From: Cyclobacteriaceae bacterium
Lineage (GTDB): Bacteria; Bacteroidota; Bacteroidia; Cytophagales; Cyclobacteriaceae
Assembly: GCA_022842845.1 (NCBI GenBank)
Contig: JALHOT010000013.1
Coordinates: 27,106-91,105 of the forward strand
Direction of reading: 5' to 3'
DNA length: 64,000 bases
This document shows positions 26,612 through 35,386 of this stretch, one piece after another. The notes below the pieces were generated by a model. The model made no database searches and had not been told where the DNA came from. It saw nothing but the letters and a program-made list of their open reading frames with translations. Made by a program: the position numbers and the translations under genes. Position 1 is the stretch's first letter. Every line of letters begins with the position of its first letter.

Positions 26612-27784
26612 TTAAGCTTTCGAAGGGAAGAAATAAATTAAAATGTCATCCAACAGGTTGCGCCAGTTGCCCCAGGAGTGCCCCTCGTTAACTTCTTTGT
26701 ATTGATAGGTACATGTATTTTTATCTAAAATGGCCTTCATTTTACGGGCTCCTTCTTCGGCATCATTAATAACGCCTGTAGTCATATATACTTTCACAGG
26801 CGGTTTTTCAGGATTGTCGCAGGTGGTATATATGGCGGGGCGAAACCAGAAAGCAGGCGATTGTATACCAGCCAATCCAAAAATGTCTGGCCTTGAGAAA
26901 GAAAAATAGGCTGCTGTGAGGCCGCCCATTGAAGTGCCTAAGATGGCCCTTTCTTCTGCTTTCCTGCTTACGGAGTATTCTACTTCTATTTTTGGCAATA
27001 ATTCATTTACGAAAAAATTTAAATAGGCTTCATTCATGGCCAGCTCTGTCATTCTGCGATTGTTCAGGCGGTTAACCGGTTCGCGATGATCGACAAAAAC
27101 CGCTATGATGGGTTCCATCTTTTGCTGGTGAATAAGGTTGTTCAGCGTAGTAAAGATATTGCCCATGTTCTCATGCAGGTATTCATAGCCATCGGTTACA
27201 TACAACACCGGGTATGTTTTACTTTTATCATACTGAGCCGGTAAGTATACCGAATACATGATTTGGTAGGAGAGCAGCTTGCTATTAAAGAGTATATCCT
27301 TGATTAATCTGCCTTGGGCGACAGATTCCTGAGGAAAGGTTACCAGGTCAGCCTTCCACAAAGGCATGCGCAGTTCAGAATTGGGGCTGCCGCCACCTAC
27401 TCCCGACCATTGGTGCCTTGGGTTTAGCGGGTCCAGTATCCAATCAGTGTTGTTGATAACGAGTTTATAGTCCAACCGGGCATCTCTTGGAAAGGAAGCT
27501 TTCAAAATCCATATATCGGAGCCGGGTAATTGGCGGCCAATATTTTGGAAAGCTTTGTTGTAACCCCAGCCATTAAAATCACCCATCCATTTTACATCCC
27601 TGGCTTCTCCGCGGTAAATGAATAAAACGGAGTCATCCGAAATGAATGGAATATTTTCAGCTTCCTGCAATTGAATAAAAGTTTCCTCACGTGTATGGGT
27701 ATCTTCCAATGCCTTTACAGTTTTGTGAATGCTTGTTTGTGCATAAGCATTCAGTGAAAGGGCCAGGAGCAGGAATATCCGCAT
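26612..27784 (-). CDS. Secreted esterase (enterochelin esterase-like) with glycogen-binding-like N-domain
   Basis: The protein has 390 residues. A Sec signal ends at NAYAQ. Residues about 50-130 (FIYRGEARDVKWMGDFNGWGY..., RLDYKLVINNTDWILDPLNP) form an Ig-like E-set related to CBM48/AMPK glycogen-binding domains. The rest is an alpha/beta-hydrolase of the putative esterase/EsD family: nucleophile elbow GTSMGG, upstream TYPVLYVTDGYEYL, and catalytic His in NEGHSWGNW. It starts 5 bp after the MFS gene stop and belongs to the GH31-GH13-MFS operon. A role in deacylating or binding starch-derived sugars is inference from context. Confidence 0.82.
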   Translation of the reverse strand: MRIFLLLALSLNAYAQTSIHKTVKALEDTHTREETFIQLQEAENIPFISDDSVLFIYRGEARDVKWMGDFNGWGYNKAFQNIGRQLPGSDIWILKASFPRDARLDYKLVINNTDWILDPLNPRHQWSGVGGGSPNSELRMPLWKADLVTFPQESVAQGRLIKDILFNSKLLSYQIMYSVYLPAQYDKSKTYPVLYVTDGYEYLHENMGNIFTTLNNLIHQQKMEPIIAVFVDHREPVNRLNNRRMTELAMNEAYLNFFVNELLPKIEVEYSVSRKAEERAILGTSMGGLTAAYFSFSRPDIFGLAGIQSPAFWFRPAIYTTCDNPEKPPVKVYMTTGVINDAEEGARKMKAILDKNTCTYQYKEVNEGHSWGNWRNLLDDILIYFFPSKA

Positions 27785-27789
27785 GGATT

Positions 27790-29304
27790 TTATAAGGTTA
27801 CTTCATCATGGTCTTCAACGCGCAGGCAAAGCAAGCCGGCAATAATCATTGACACACCACCGGTTACTAAGATATAGATTGATTCACCATTAAAGAAATG
27901 ATTCAGCATTAAACCCAGCACAGTACCCGCAATAATTTGTGGTATTACGATGAAGAAGTTGAACACTCCCATGTAGTAGCCCATTTTTTCAGAGGGCAAA
28001 GAGCCTGAGAGCATGGCATAAGGCACCGATAAAATACTGGCCCACGCAATACCTACCCCAATCATCGAGAACCACAACATCTGTGGATCAGCAATGAAGT
28101 AGAAAGAAATCAAACCAGCACCACCACAAGCCAGGGCAATGAGGTGTGTTACTCTTCTGCTGGTGTATTTTGCCAGGATGGGTAACAGAAGTGCTGCCAA
28201 TGCAGCAATACCATTATAAACACCGAAGAGTAAGCCCACTAAATCGGCACCATCATTATAGGCAGCTGTCGTGGGGTCTGATGATTTGAAGATGTAACTT
28301 GTAACAGCCGGTGTTGTGTAAATCCACATGGCGAATAATGCAAACCACGAAAAGAATTGGACATAGGCCAGTTGAATCATGGTTTTGGGCATGGTATTAA
28401 AATCTTTGACAATGCTGACCAGGCCAAGGTAAGAGCGGCCCTGGCTGATGTAAATCGTAGCCAGCATGTGTGCCAAACCAAAGACACCAAAGCCAAAGGT
28501 TAATACGTATAATTCTTTTTCGAGTGATAAAAAGTAAATGATGGCTGTGAAAACGATAGCAATAGACAAGAGGAGAACACCGATATCAAAAAACTTCTTA
28601 CGGTAGAATTGTTCATTATCAATTTTGCGTTTTTCACGATTGCTCAACTGATTTTCAGTTTCTGCATCAGGCGGATACTCTTTGGTGCTGAAGACGGTCC
28701 ACATCACTGTTAAAAACAACATGCCTGCTCCCAGGTAAAAGGAATACTTGACTGAGTCAGGTATGGTGCCTGCCTCGGCTGTATTAGAAATGTTCAGCCA
28801 GTTGGTGAATATCCAAGGCAGGAAGGAGGCTACAATGGCCCCTATACCGATGAAGAAACTCTGCATGGCAAAACCAGTAGTGCGTTGTGCGGGGGGAAGC
28901 ATATCGCCCACAAAGGCCCTGAAGGGTTCCATACTAATATTAATGGAAGCGTCCATGATCCATAATACACCTACCGCCATCCAAAGCATGGTTGAGTTGG
29001 GCATGATGCACAAAGCGATAGAAGCCAATACAGCACCCAAAGCAAAGTAAGGTCTTCTGCGGCCCCATTTTTTATGCCAGGTGCGGTCGCTGTAAAAACC
29101 AATAATAGGTTGAACAATTAAGCCCGTGATGGGAGCCGCTAACCAATATAAAGCCAGGTTGGAAGTATCAGCCCCGAGTGTTTCGAAAATGCGGCTGGTG
29201 TTGGCATTTTGTAAAGCAAAGCCAAATTGAATTCCCAGAAAGCCGAAACTCATATTCCAGATTTGCCAGAAACTTAAACGGGGTTTAGGAGCAGTTAAAG
29301 ACAT
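27790..29304 (-). CDS. SLC45/GPH-like MFS sugar transporter (maltose/maltodextrin candidate)
   Basis: The protein has 504 residues with about twelve transmembrane segments. The N-terminus (LSFWQIWNMSFGFLGIQFGFALQNANTSRIFETLGA) and the GFYSDRTWHKKWGRRRPYF loop are characteristic of the SLC45/sucrose-maltose branch of MFS, often annotated as the maltose transporter in flavobacterial maltodextrin operons. It should import maltose or short maltodextrins with protons across the inner membrane. One base separates it from the upstream GH13 gene, and the esterase follows after 5 bp. Confidence 0.88.
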   Translation of the reverse strand: MSLTAPKPRLSFWQIWNMSFGFLGIQFGFALQNANTSRIFETLGADTSNLALYWLAAPITGLIVQPIIGFYSDRTWHKKWGRRRPYFALGAVLASIALCIMPNSTMLWMAVGVLWIMDASINISMEPFRAFVGDMLPPAQRTTGFAMQSFFIGIGAIVASFLPWIFTNWLNISNTAEAGTIPDSVKYSFYLGAGMLFLTVMWTVFSTKEYPPDAETENQLSNREKRKIDNEQFYRKKFFDIGVLLLSIAIVFTAIIYFLSLEKELYVLTFGFGVFGLAHMLATIYISQGRSYLGLVSIVKDFNTMPKTMIQLAYVQFFSWFALFAMWIYTTPAVTSYIFKSSDPTTAAYNDGADLVGLLFGVYNGIAALAALLLPILAKYTSRRVTHLIALACGGAGLISFYFIADPQMLWFSMIGVGIAWASILSVPYAMLSGSLPSEKMGYYMGVFNFFIVIPQIIAGTVLGLMLNHFFNGESIYILVTGGVSMIIAGLLCLRVEDHDEVTL

Positions 29305-29305
29305 A

Positions 29306-31660
29306 TTATTTAGTTGAAGCTGTAATTAAATCAAAACTATGCGGAGGAAGAATTAAACGACTGCCAATTTTAGAAGGCTGCAGAATATTGCCCAGGAGTG
29401 TACTTGCCTTCGCGGGCACATCATCGAGTGTAATACTTACCGAATCTTTACTCTTGTTAAAGGCAATCCATACCTGTTCGTCAAAGTACTGGCGTTTGAT
29501 TACGACTTGTTGATCTGTTTGCTTTACGACTTGCCAATCTCCATAAAGCAGCGCCATATTGGATCGTCTGAGTTTTACCAATTGCTGTACGATACTTCTG
29601 GTTGTTTCTTCTTCAGTTGCCAGCTGATCGAAACGCATCATTCTTCTGTTGTCAGGATCATTACCACCCGGGTCACCGATCTCATCGCCATAATAAATGA
29701 CCGGTACTCCCGGGATGCTCATCATGAAAGCGATGAGTGATTGCAGTTTGTTGTAGGCGGTTGAGTCTTGCACGCTGATCTGGCGGGTCCATCCAGCTCT
29801 TTTTGCATCTTCATCAAATCGGATGGATCCATCGGCATAGGAGATAAATCGCGCTCGATCCTGGTTGCCGGTAACATTGCCCATCAGGTGATGATCGCCA
29901 AAATAATCAAGGCTCTCATTTACTGAATTGATTAAGCGCGTGAAGGATACTTCATCTCGTGCAAAGGTGGCCACGGCATCATCGTATACATTAAAATCAA
30001 ATTGTGCATCGAGCATACCGCTGTTCACATAACTGCTGACCAGTTCGCGGCTACCATAGGTTTCACCAATCTGGTAGATGCTCTTATTCCCTTCTTTTGC
30101 ATTTTGTTTAATTTTTTTGGTCAGCTCTCGCCAAAATAATAAGTCGATGTGTTTGGAGGCATCATGGCGAAAGCCATCTAAGTCAAAGTTTTGCAACCAG
30201 TACATGGCCGTGTCTGTCATGGGGCCCACTACTTCAGGTTTCCGTAAGTCGAGGGTTGGTAAAAATGTATCAAACCAGGTAGTAAGGCGCTGGTCGTCCC
30301 AACGCTCGGTGTTGATACTGCCATCAGGCAGGTAGAGCGATGTGAACCATTCAGGTTTTTGTTTATACAACGGATGTTCCTGGTGTACATGGTGGGCCAC
30401 ATAATCAAGAATTACATTCATGTTATTATCGTGGGCTGTCTGCAGTAATTCCTGTAATACTTGATCGTTGCCAAAACGATGATCGATTTTCTTGAGTGAA
30501 ATTGGCCAGTATCCATGATAGCCTGAGAAGGTGGTGGAAGGTGTTGGATACTTGCCATAGGCTGTTAAAGGATTTTGGGTAATAGGAGAGAGCCATAAAG
30601 TGTTGATGCCTAAGGATTGAAAATATCCATCTTTCAATTTGGCTGTGATGCCTTTCAAATCACCACCATAATAATTGGCTTTAGGGTGAACCTGCTTATC
30701 GGCCAATGCTTGGTCGTTGCTTTTATTTCCATTGTTGAAGCGGTCAATCATCATAAAGTACAATACCTGGGCTTCCTTATCACTTCGCGTAAGCTGATTG
30801 GCATTGTCGATTACCTGGCCATTTTCAAGGGGTATCAATACATCATTGGAAATACCGACTTCATTGGCAGCCCATGCGCGAATGAAACTTCTCTTTACAT
30901 TTTCTGCTTCTGCCGGTATTTGAATGGTGATGGTGCTATCGTTATAAGTGACTTCATCTAATTCGAAATTTTGCCAGTAGACTTTAATGGTCTTTGCTGG
31001 TCTGGACAATCCCAGGGTAATAGAGGAAGGCGTGTAAGCCCTGGTGCTGATCATGGGCAAAGTGGCTGCATCTGCTTTTGGATAGTTGAGCAGTGAATTC
31101 CAACCACCCATGCCATTATCAATAGAATCTTTATTAACTGGATCCCGCATTTCTTTTCCATCCACAACCAATAAGTACTGATAACGCCCCGGCTTCAGTG
31201 GTAAGGTGGTAGAAAACTGATCACCTTTTTTTGTAAGTGTTGTTTGGTTTGGGTTCCACGCATTGAACTCCCCTTTAATCTGCACAGTGTTACCAGAACC
31301 GCTATAAGTAAACTTATGTTGTACGGTGGAAGCCTGTTGCAAAGGAATTTGATAGGCTTGTCCTTTTGTCCAGAGACTTACCGCCCCTAACCCTTGTGGC
31401 AAACGTCCGATAAGCGTGAGTACATGGCCTTGCTGATTCAGTTGCAACGGAGTACTTACTAGAACAGAGTCAATAAGGGATACATCCAGCAGGTAATCTT
31501 CCAGGCTGACCTGAGTTGTATCAGTTTGTAAGGTGACTACACTGGCCAGCCCTGTGATGACCTGATGGTCGGTATAGTTTTGACGATTGCCCGGTTGGCA
31601 GGCAACCAAACTGATACAGCTTGCAATCAGGATATTAGTACTGAATCTGAATGTCTTCAT
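29306..31660 (-). CDS. Lipoprotein GH13 alpha-amylase / cyclomaltodextrinase-like enzyme
   Basis: The protein has 784 residues from ATG 31660 (MKTFRFSTNILIASCISLVAC, lipobox LVAC). A longer start 17 codons earlier would spoil the signal. An N-terminal cyclomaltodextrinase-like/E-set region with a CBM48-type segment (VQIKGEFNAWNP) precedes the GH13 barrel. The conserved regions are NVILDYVAHH, GFRHDASKH (nucleophile Asp near residue 499), IGETYG (acid/base Glu) and TGNQDRARF (third Asp). It is anchored in the envelope, probably facing the periplasm, where it cuts maltodextrins (SusA/SusG-like role). The ATG lies 26 bp inside the end of the GH31 gene. Confidence 0.92.
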   Translation of the reverse strand: MKTFRFSTNILIASCISLVACQPGNRQNYTDHQVITGLASVVTLQTDTTQVSLEDYLLDVSLIDSVLVSTPLQLNQQGHVLTLIGRLPQGLGAVSLWTKGQAYQIPLQQASTVQHKFTYSGSGNTVQIKGEFNAWNPNQTTLTKKGDQFSTTLPLKPGRYQYLLVVDGKEMRDPVNKDSIDNGMGGWNSLLNYPKADAATLPMISTRAYTPSSITLGLSRPAKTIKVYWQNFELDEVTYNDSTITIQIPAEAENVKRSFIRAWAANEVGISNDVLIPLENGQVIDNANQLTRSDKEAQVLYFMMIDRFNNGNKSNDQALADKQVHPKANYYGGDLKGITAKLKDGYFQSLGINTLWLSPITQNPLTAYGKYPTPSTTFSGYHGYWPISLKKIDHRFGNDQVLQELLQTAHDNNMNVILDYVAHHVHQEHPLYKQKPEWFTSLYLPDGSINTERWDDQRLTTWFDTFLPTLDLRKPEVVGPMTDTAMYWLQNFDLDGFRHDASKHIDLLFWRELTKKIKQNAKEGNKSIYQIGETYGSRELVSSYVNSGMLDAQFDFNVYDDAVATFARDEVSFTRLINSVNESLDYFGDHHLMGNVTGNQDRARFISYADGSIRFDEDAKRAGWTRQISVQDSTAYNKLQSLIAFMMSIPGVPVIYYGDEIGDPGGNDPDNRRMMRFDQLATEEETTRSIVQQLVKLRRSNMALLYGDWQVVKQTDQQVVIKRQYFDEQVWIAFNKSKDSVSITLDDVPAKASTLLGNILQPSKIGSRLILPPHSFDLITASTK

Positions 31661-34049
31661 GGCTAAAAGGTATTTCAATAAAGGGAAGCTGATGAATTTT
31701 GTATCCTTCATTCACGGAGCCCACCGGATCGAAGCTTCTTAAAGGTTGTAAAAAGCGATAGTCATTTTTGTGAACGGGTAAGGCTTGACCGTTTACTTTC
31801 ACTTGTGTGATGGAGTTCAATCCATGGAAGTAAACCTTATACTTTTTATACTGTGACTTGTATTGGCCCTTAGGTGCCTGAATGCTGAGGTGTTGCTCAT
31901 GGCCTTTGTGTACAAAGTGTTGGGTGCAGCAGATATCTTGTTCGTAGTTAAAACTTTTCCCATCATCTTCATAGCGCAAATAGCTCATTTCATGCTGGCC
32001 CCTATAGAGGTGAACCTCCAACACTTCGTGCCGGGTTTTAGTATTCATGCCGGCTTGTTCATGCATCATCAGTAAGGATGATGCCTTCACAAACACAGGT
32101 AATTTATCGGCAGGACATTCTACTATAGTTTCACCTGCAGTAAACTGGGCATCATCATACAAAGAGTACCATGTTGTTTCTGGCAAGTAAACTTTTACAA
32201 GGTCTTTGTAGCTTTCGACAGGGGCCACCAGTAAAGAGGGGCCAAACATATATTGATGCTGGTATTTGCCATCGTATATTTTCGCATCGTGTGGGTGGTA
32301 CAAGGCTAAGGTGCGATTGATTGGCATGCCACTTTGTGATGCTTCATAAAAGGCCGAATAAATGTAAGGCATTAAACGATAGCGCAGCTTGATGTAATTG
32401 CGTGATATTTCTTCCACTTCTTCTCCGAAAGACCAAGGCTCTGAATCGCGGCTGTTCACCATCGAGTGACCTCTGAAGAAAGGAGAGAAGGCGCCTAAAG
32501 AAATCCAGCGCGCAAAGAGTTTAGGATGTGCGTCACCCACAAAACCGCCCACATCATAACCGCAGAAAGCGATGCCAGCAAGGCCCATGCTGTTGAGCAT
32601 GCGGGTGCCCAGCATCATGTGCTCATCGTTTGCTACATTGTCGCCAGTCCAAACGGCTGCAAATCGTTGTATGCCTGAGAAACCCGCACGGGTTAAGTTA
32701 AAAGGACGGTTGCCCTTCATCAGGGTTTTGGTACCTTCGTAGGTAGCACGGGCCATTTGCATGCCATAGATGTTTCTTCCTCTGCGCATGCTGTCGCGAT
32801 GGCCTTCAAAATCGAGTTCAATGTTTTCAGGTAGCTGATTGCCCCAGGTGGCAATCTCATTCATGTCATTCCAGAAACCTTTGATGCCCAGCTTAACATA
32901 GTCCTGAAATTTTTCTTGCCACCAGGCGCGAGTAGCTGCTTTGGTAAAGTCGGGGAAATGACACCAGCCCGGCCACACCTGAGCAGTAAAATTACTGCCA
33001 TCCGGATACTTGATGAAGACATCTTGTTTTACGCCATCTTCATAGGCGTGGTAGCCTTCTTCTACTTTAATGCCCGGATCACACATGACCACCACTTCAA
33101 AACCTTTGGCTTGTAAATCTTGCAGCAGTTGCTGAGGATCGCTGAAGTGATCCTTATGCCAGGTGAATATTTTATAGGCCTCCATATAATGGATGTCGAA
33201 GACAATCACATCTGCAGGAATATCTTTTTCATGGAAAGTTTCGGCAATGCTTTTAACTTCTGTGTCAGGGAAGTAACTGTAGCGGCATTGTTGGTAACCA
33301 ATGCTCCACTGAGGAGGTAAGGGCATACGACCGGTCAGGTGTGTGTAATGCTCAATCACTTCGGCAACGCTGGTGCCATGAATGAAGTAGTAGTTCATGT
33401 CACCACGATCGACTGAAAAACTGGAGAAGCGGTTATTAGAGGCGCCAAAGTTCACAAAGGATTTGAAGGTATTATCGAGGAAGATACCATAGACCATACC
33501 GTTGTGAATGCCTATGTAGAAAGGGGTAGAGCAGTATAAGGGATCTGCCCCGGAGTGATAGGCGAAATTATCGGTATTCCAATTTTGGTAACCCTGTCCT
33601 CTTCTGTCTAGCGGACCGACTTTCTCTCCTAAACCAATAAATCTTTCGCCTTCCTGTAGTTTTTTGTAGGTGGTGCTTTGTTCACCATTGAAAGCAGTGC
33701 CAAAGGCATCATCTTCGTTGATGACAATACCCTGCTTGGTAGTAAAGCAAAAGCGCGCAGGATTTTTGCCTATGCTGAGATCAAAGTTTTTGCCTTGTAC
33801 CCATACTTTATCTGATTGCTCCTGAATAGTAAAATGATGCTGCCCGGGCGAAGCAATGACAGCATAAGAGAAATCCTCAAACTCTTCCTGCCTAGAAGCT
33901 GTAATCCGCACAATGTGATCGTTATAAAACAAGACACGGAAATTGCCATGGTCTGTTTTACCACTCAGGCCTTGATGGATACTTGTCCATTGCCTGATCT
34001 GTGATAGACTTTGGCTCAGAGAGGAGTGCAGTAGGCTCATAGGTTTCAT
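31635..34049 (-). CDS. GH31 alpha-glucosidase
   Basis: The protein has 804 residues from ATG 34049 (MKPMSLLHSSL). A further 34 in-frame upstream codons do not look like family sequence or a signal peptide. The GH31 signature GFWNDMNEIATW carries the nucleophile Asp; VWTGDNVANDEHM holds the acid/base Asp; FCGYDVGGFVGDAHPKLFARWISLGAFSPFFRGHS is also typical. No signal peptide is seen, so it is probably cytoplasmic, releasing glucose from maltodextrins. It is the first gene of a four- or five-gene operon, and a LacI-type box lies 66 bp upstream of the ATG. Confidence 0.93.
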   Translation of the reverse strand: MKPMSLLHSSLSQSLSQIRQWTSIHQGLSGKTDHGNFRVLFYNDHIVRITASRQEEFEDFSYAVIASPGQHHFTIQEQSDKVWVQGKNFDLSIGKNPARFCFTTKQGIVINEDDAFGTAFNGEQSTTYKKLQEGERFIGLGEKVGPLDRRGQGYQNWNTDNFAYHSGADPLYCSTPFYIGIHNGMVYGIFLDNTFKSFVNFGASNNRFSSFSVDRGDMNYYFIHGTSVAEVIEHYTHLTGRMPLPPQWSIGYQQCRYSYFPDTEVKSIAETFHEKDIPADVIVFDIHYMEAYKIFTWHKDHFSDPQQLLQDLQAKGFEVVVMCDPGIKVEEGYHAYEDGVKQDVFIKYPDGSNFTAQVWPGWCHFPDFTKAATRAWWQEKFQDYVKLGIKGFWNDMNEIATWGNQLPENIELDFEGHRDSMRRGRNIYGMQMARATYEGTKTLMKGNRPFNLTRAGFSGIQRFAAVWTGDNVANDEHMMLGTRMLNSMGLAGIAFCGYDVGGFVGDAHPKLFARWISLGAFSPFFRGHSMVNSRDSEPWSFGEEVEEISRNYIKLRYRLMPYIYSAFYEASQSGMPINRTLALYHPHDAKIYDGKYQHQYMFGPSLLVAPVESYKDLVKVYLPETTWYSLYDDAQFTAGETIVECPADKLPVFVKASSLLMMHEQAGMNTKTRHEVLEVHLYRGQHEMSYLRYEDDGKSFNYEQDICCTQHFVHKGHEQHLSIQAPKGQYKSQYKKYKVYFHGLNSITQVKVNGQALPVHKNDYRFLQPLRSFDPVGSVNEGYKIHQLPFIEIPFSHEDIQIQY

Positions 34050-34114
34050 CTTAAGGGGATTAAGATAGAGCCAATCACAAGAGTAGCTGAGTAAATGCCT
34101 ATAAAAAATACAGA

Positions 34115-34127
34115 AATCGATTGCGGT
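34115..34127 (-). promoter_or_regulatory. LacI-type operator upstream of the GH31 operon
   Basis: AATCGATTGCGGT on the plus strand shares 11 of 13 bases with the box at 46814-46826 (AATCGTTTGCGAT). It lies between the LacI-family gene and the GH31 operon it probably controls. Confidence 0.55.
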
Positions 34128-34151
34128 TTCAATGTAGAAACGCGAAGGCAT

Positions 34152-34180
34152 AAAAAAAGCGCGGAAGTTTATTCCGCGCT
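34152..34180 (-). terminator. Terminator after the LacI-family gene
   Basis: A perfect 9-bp stem AGCGCGGAA/TTCCGCGCT with a 5-nt loop is followed on the minus strand by a T-run. Confidence 0.88.
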
Positions 34181-34206
34181 TGTAGCAAGTATATGCAGTT
34201 GGATGC

Positions 34207-35241
34207 CTACTTTTTCATAGATGACTCACGCACAATGAGTCTTGTCTTAAGGAGCTTTACCTCAGGGGCAGGTTCTGGTTTCTTTTTCGCTTTGAGTTCA
34301 ATGTGGCGTATGAGAATGCGTGCTGCCTCTTGTCCCATTTCGTAACCGGGTTGGTCAACTGACGACAAAGGTGGTTCCATCAATGAGCTGAGTTGCCAAT
34401 TGCTGAAACCGACAATGGCGATGTCTTTTGGGATTTTCAGCCCAGCCTTTCGTATGGCCTGCATGGCCCCCATGGCAGCGGGGTCGTTGCTGGCAAAGAT
34501 GGCATCAGGTCTGGGGTTCATGCTCAATAACTTTTCGGTAGCGATTTTACCTTCTTCAGTGGTGCCTTGCGGGCAAAGGGCTACGAGTTTTTCATCGAAC
34601 TTCAATCCACTTTCTGCCAGGGCTTCTTTGTACCCTTCTAATCGTTGCTTGCTGATTTGCAGGTTGGGTGGACCTTCCAGGTGAGCAATGCGCTTACAAC
34701 CTTGTTCAATGAGGTGGAGGGTAGCTTCTTTGGCGCCTACTTTATCATCTACAATAACCTTGCTACTGCCGGGGGTATCATAAATGCGATCGAAGAATAC
34801 GATGGGCATTCCTTTAGAGAGAATGTTTTCAATATGTTCAAAGTCTACCGTTTCCCTGCTGATCGACATGAGCATACCATCTACTCGGCTATTAAAAAGT
34901 GCTTTTAAGTCACTCTTTTCGCGGGCCAATGATTCGTTTGATTGGGTAATGATAATGTTATAACCCGCGCTATAGGCTACATCTTCTATACCGGAAATGA
35001 CCGTAGAGAAGAAAAAGTGCACAATTTCGGGGATGATGACGCCAATTGTATTGGTTTTGCTGGAGCGAAGACTTAGGGCTACCACATTGGGCTGGTAGTT
35101 GAGTTTTTCAGCCAGTTCGTTTACTGCCTTTTTAGTTTCCGGGCTGATATCCGGGTGGTCTTTCAAGGCTCTTGAAACAGTAGAAGGGGAGATGCCTAAT
35201 TCGCGGGCTATATCCTTGATTGTAACTTGATTGAAATTCAT
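34207..35241 (-). CDS. LacI-family transcriptional regulator of the maltodextrin locus
   Basis: The protein has 344 residues. The N-terminal LacI HTH (VTIKDIARELGISPSTVSRALKDHPDIS) and the hinge helix (NYQPNVVALSLRSSKTNTIGVIIPEI) are complete, followed by a periplasmic-binding-protein-like sugar domain (GMLMSISRE, FFDRIYDTPGSSKVIVDD, AIFASNDPAAMGAMQAIRKAG, VDQPGYEMGQEAARIL). It lies between two parts of a starch locus whose promoters carry LacI-type boxes, so it is the likely maltose/maltodextrin-responsive regulator (MalR/SusR role). The exact inducer is unknown. It has its own terminator. Confidence 0.92.
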   Translation of the reverse strand: MNFNQVTIKDIARELGISPSTVSRALKDHPDISPETKKAVNELAEKLNYQPNVVALSLRSSKTNTIGVIIPEIVHFFFSTVISGIEDVAYSAGYNIIITQSNESLAREKSDLKALFNSRVDGMLMSISRETVDFEHIENILSKGMPIVFFDRIYDTPGSSKVIVDDKVGAKEATLHLIEQGCKRIAHLEGPPNLQISKQRLEGYKEALAESGLKFDEKLVALCPQGTTEEGKIATEKLLSMNPRPDAIFASNDPAAMGAMQAIRKAGLKIPKDIAIVGFSNWQLSSLMEPPLSSVDQPGYEMGQEAARILIRHIELKAKKKPEPAPEVKLLKTRLIVRESSMKK

Positions 35242-35270
35242 AACCTCAAATAAACAAAAATTGCCGCAAC

Positions 35271-35288
35271 TTGTTGCACAACCGATTG
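35271..35288. promoter_or_regulatory. Weak LacI-type operator candidate in front of the LacI-family gene
   Basis: The 18-bp stretch TTGTTGCACAACCGATTG matches the susE/amylase operator half (CGTTTGCGAAGCCGATTG) at 12 of 18 positions, including CCGATTG. It would allow autoregulation, but the core CG is altered. Confidence 0.3.
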
Positions 35289-35386
35289 AAAGAACTGATT
35301 TATAGGTATTTAAAGAGAATCACAAGGGTAAGGGTTCTGGGTCGGATAATGGCAGCTGTGTACCTGCCTAATATTAAGAAACCCGT

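Noticed and set aside
34050..34151. Possible 34-residue N-terminal extension of the GH31 alpha-glucosidase
   Set aside because: It contains no signal peptide, is rich in Cys and Tyr, and overlies the LacI-type box; ATG 34049 gives a normal family start.
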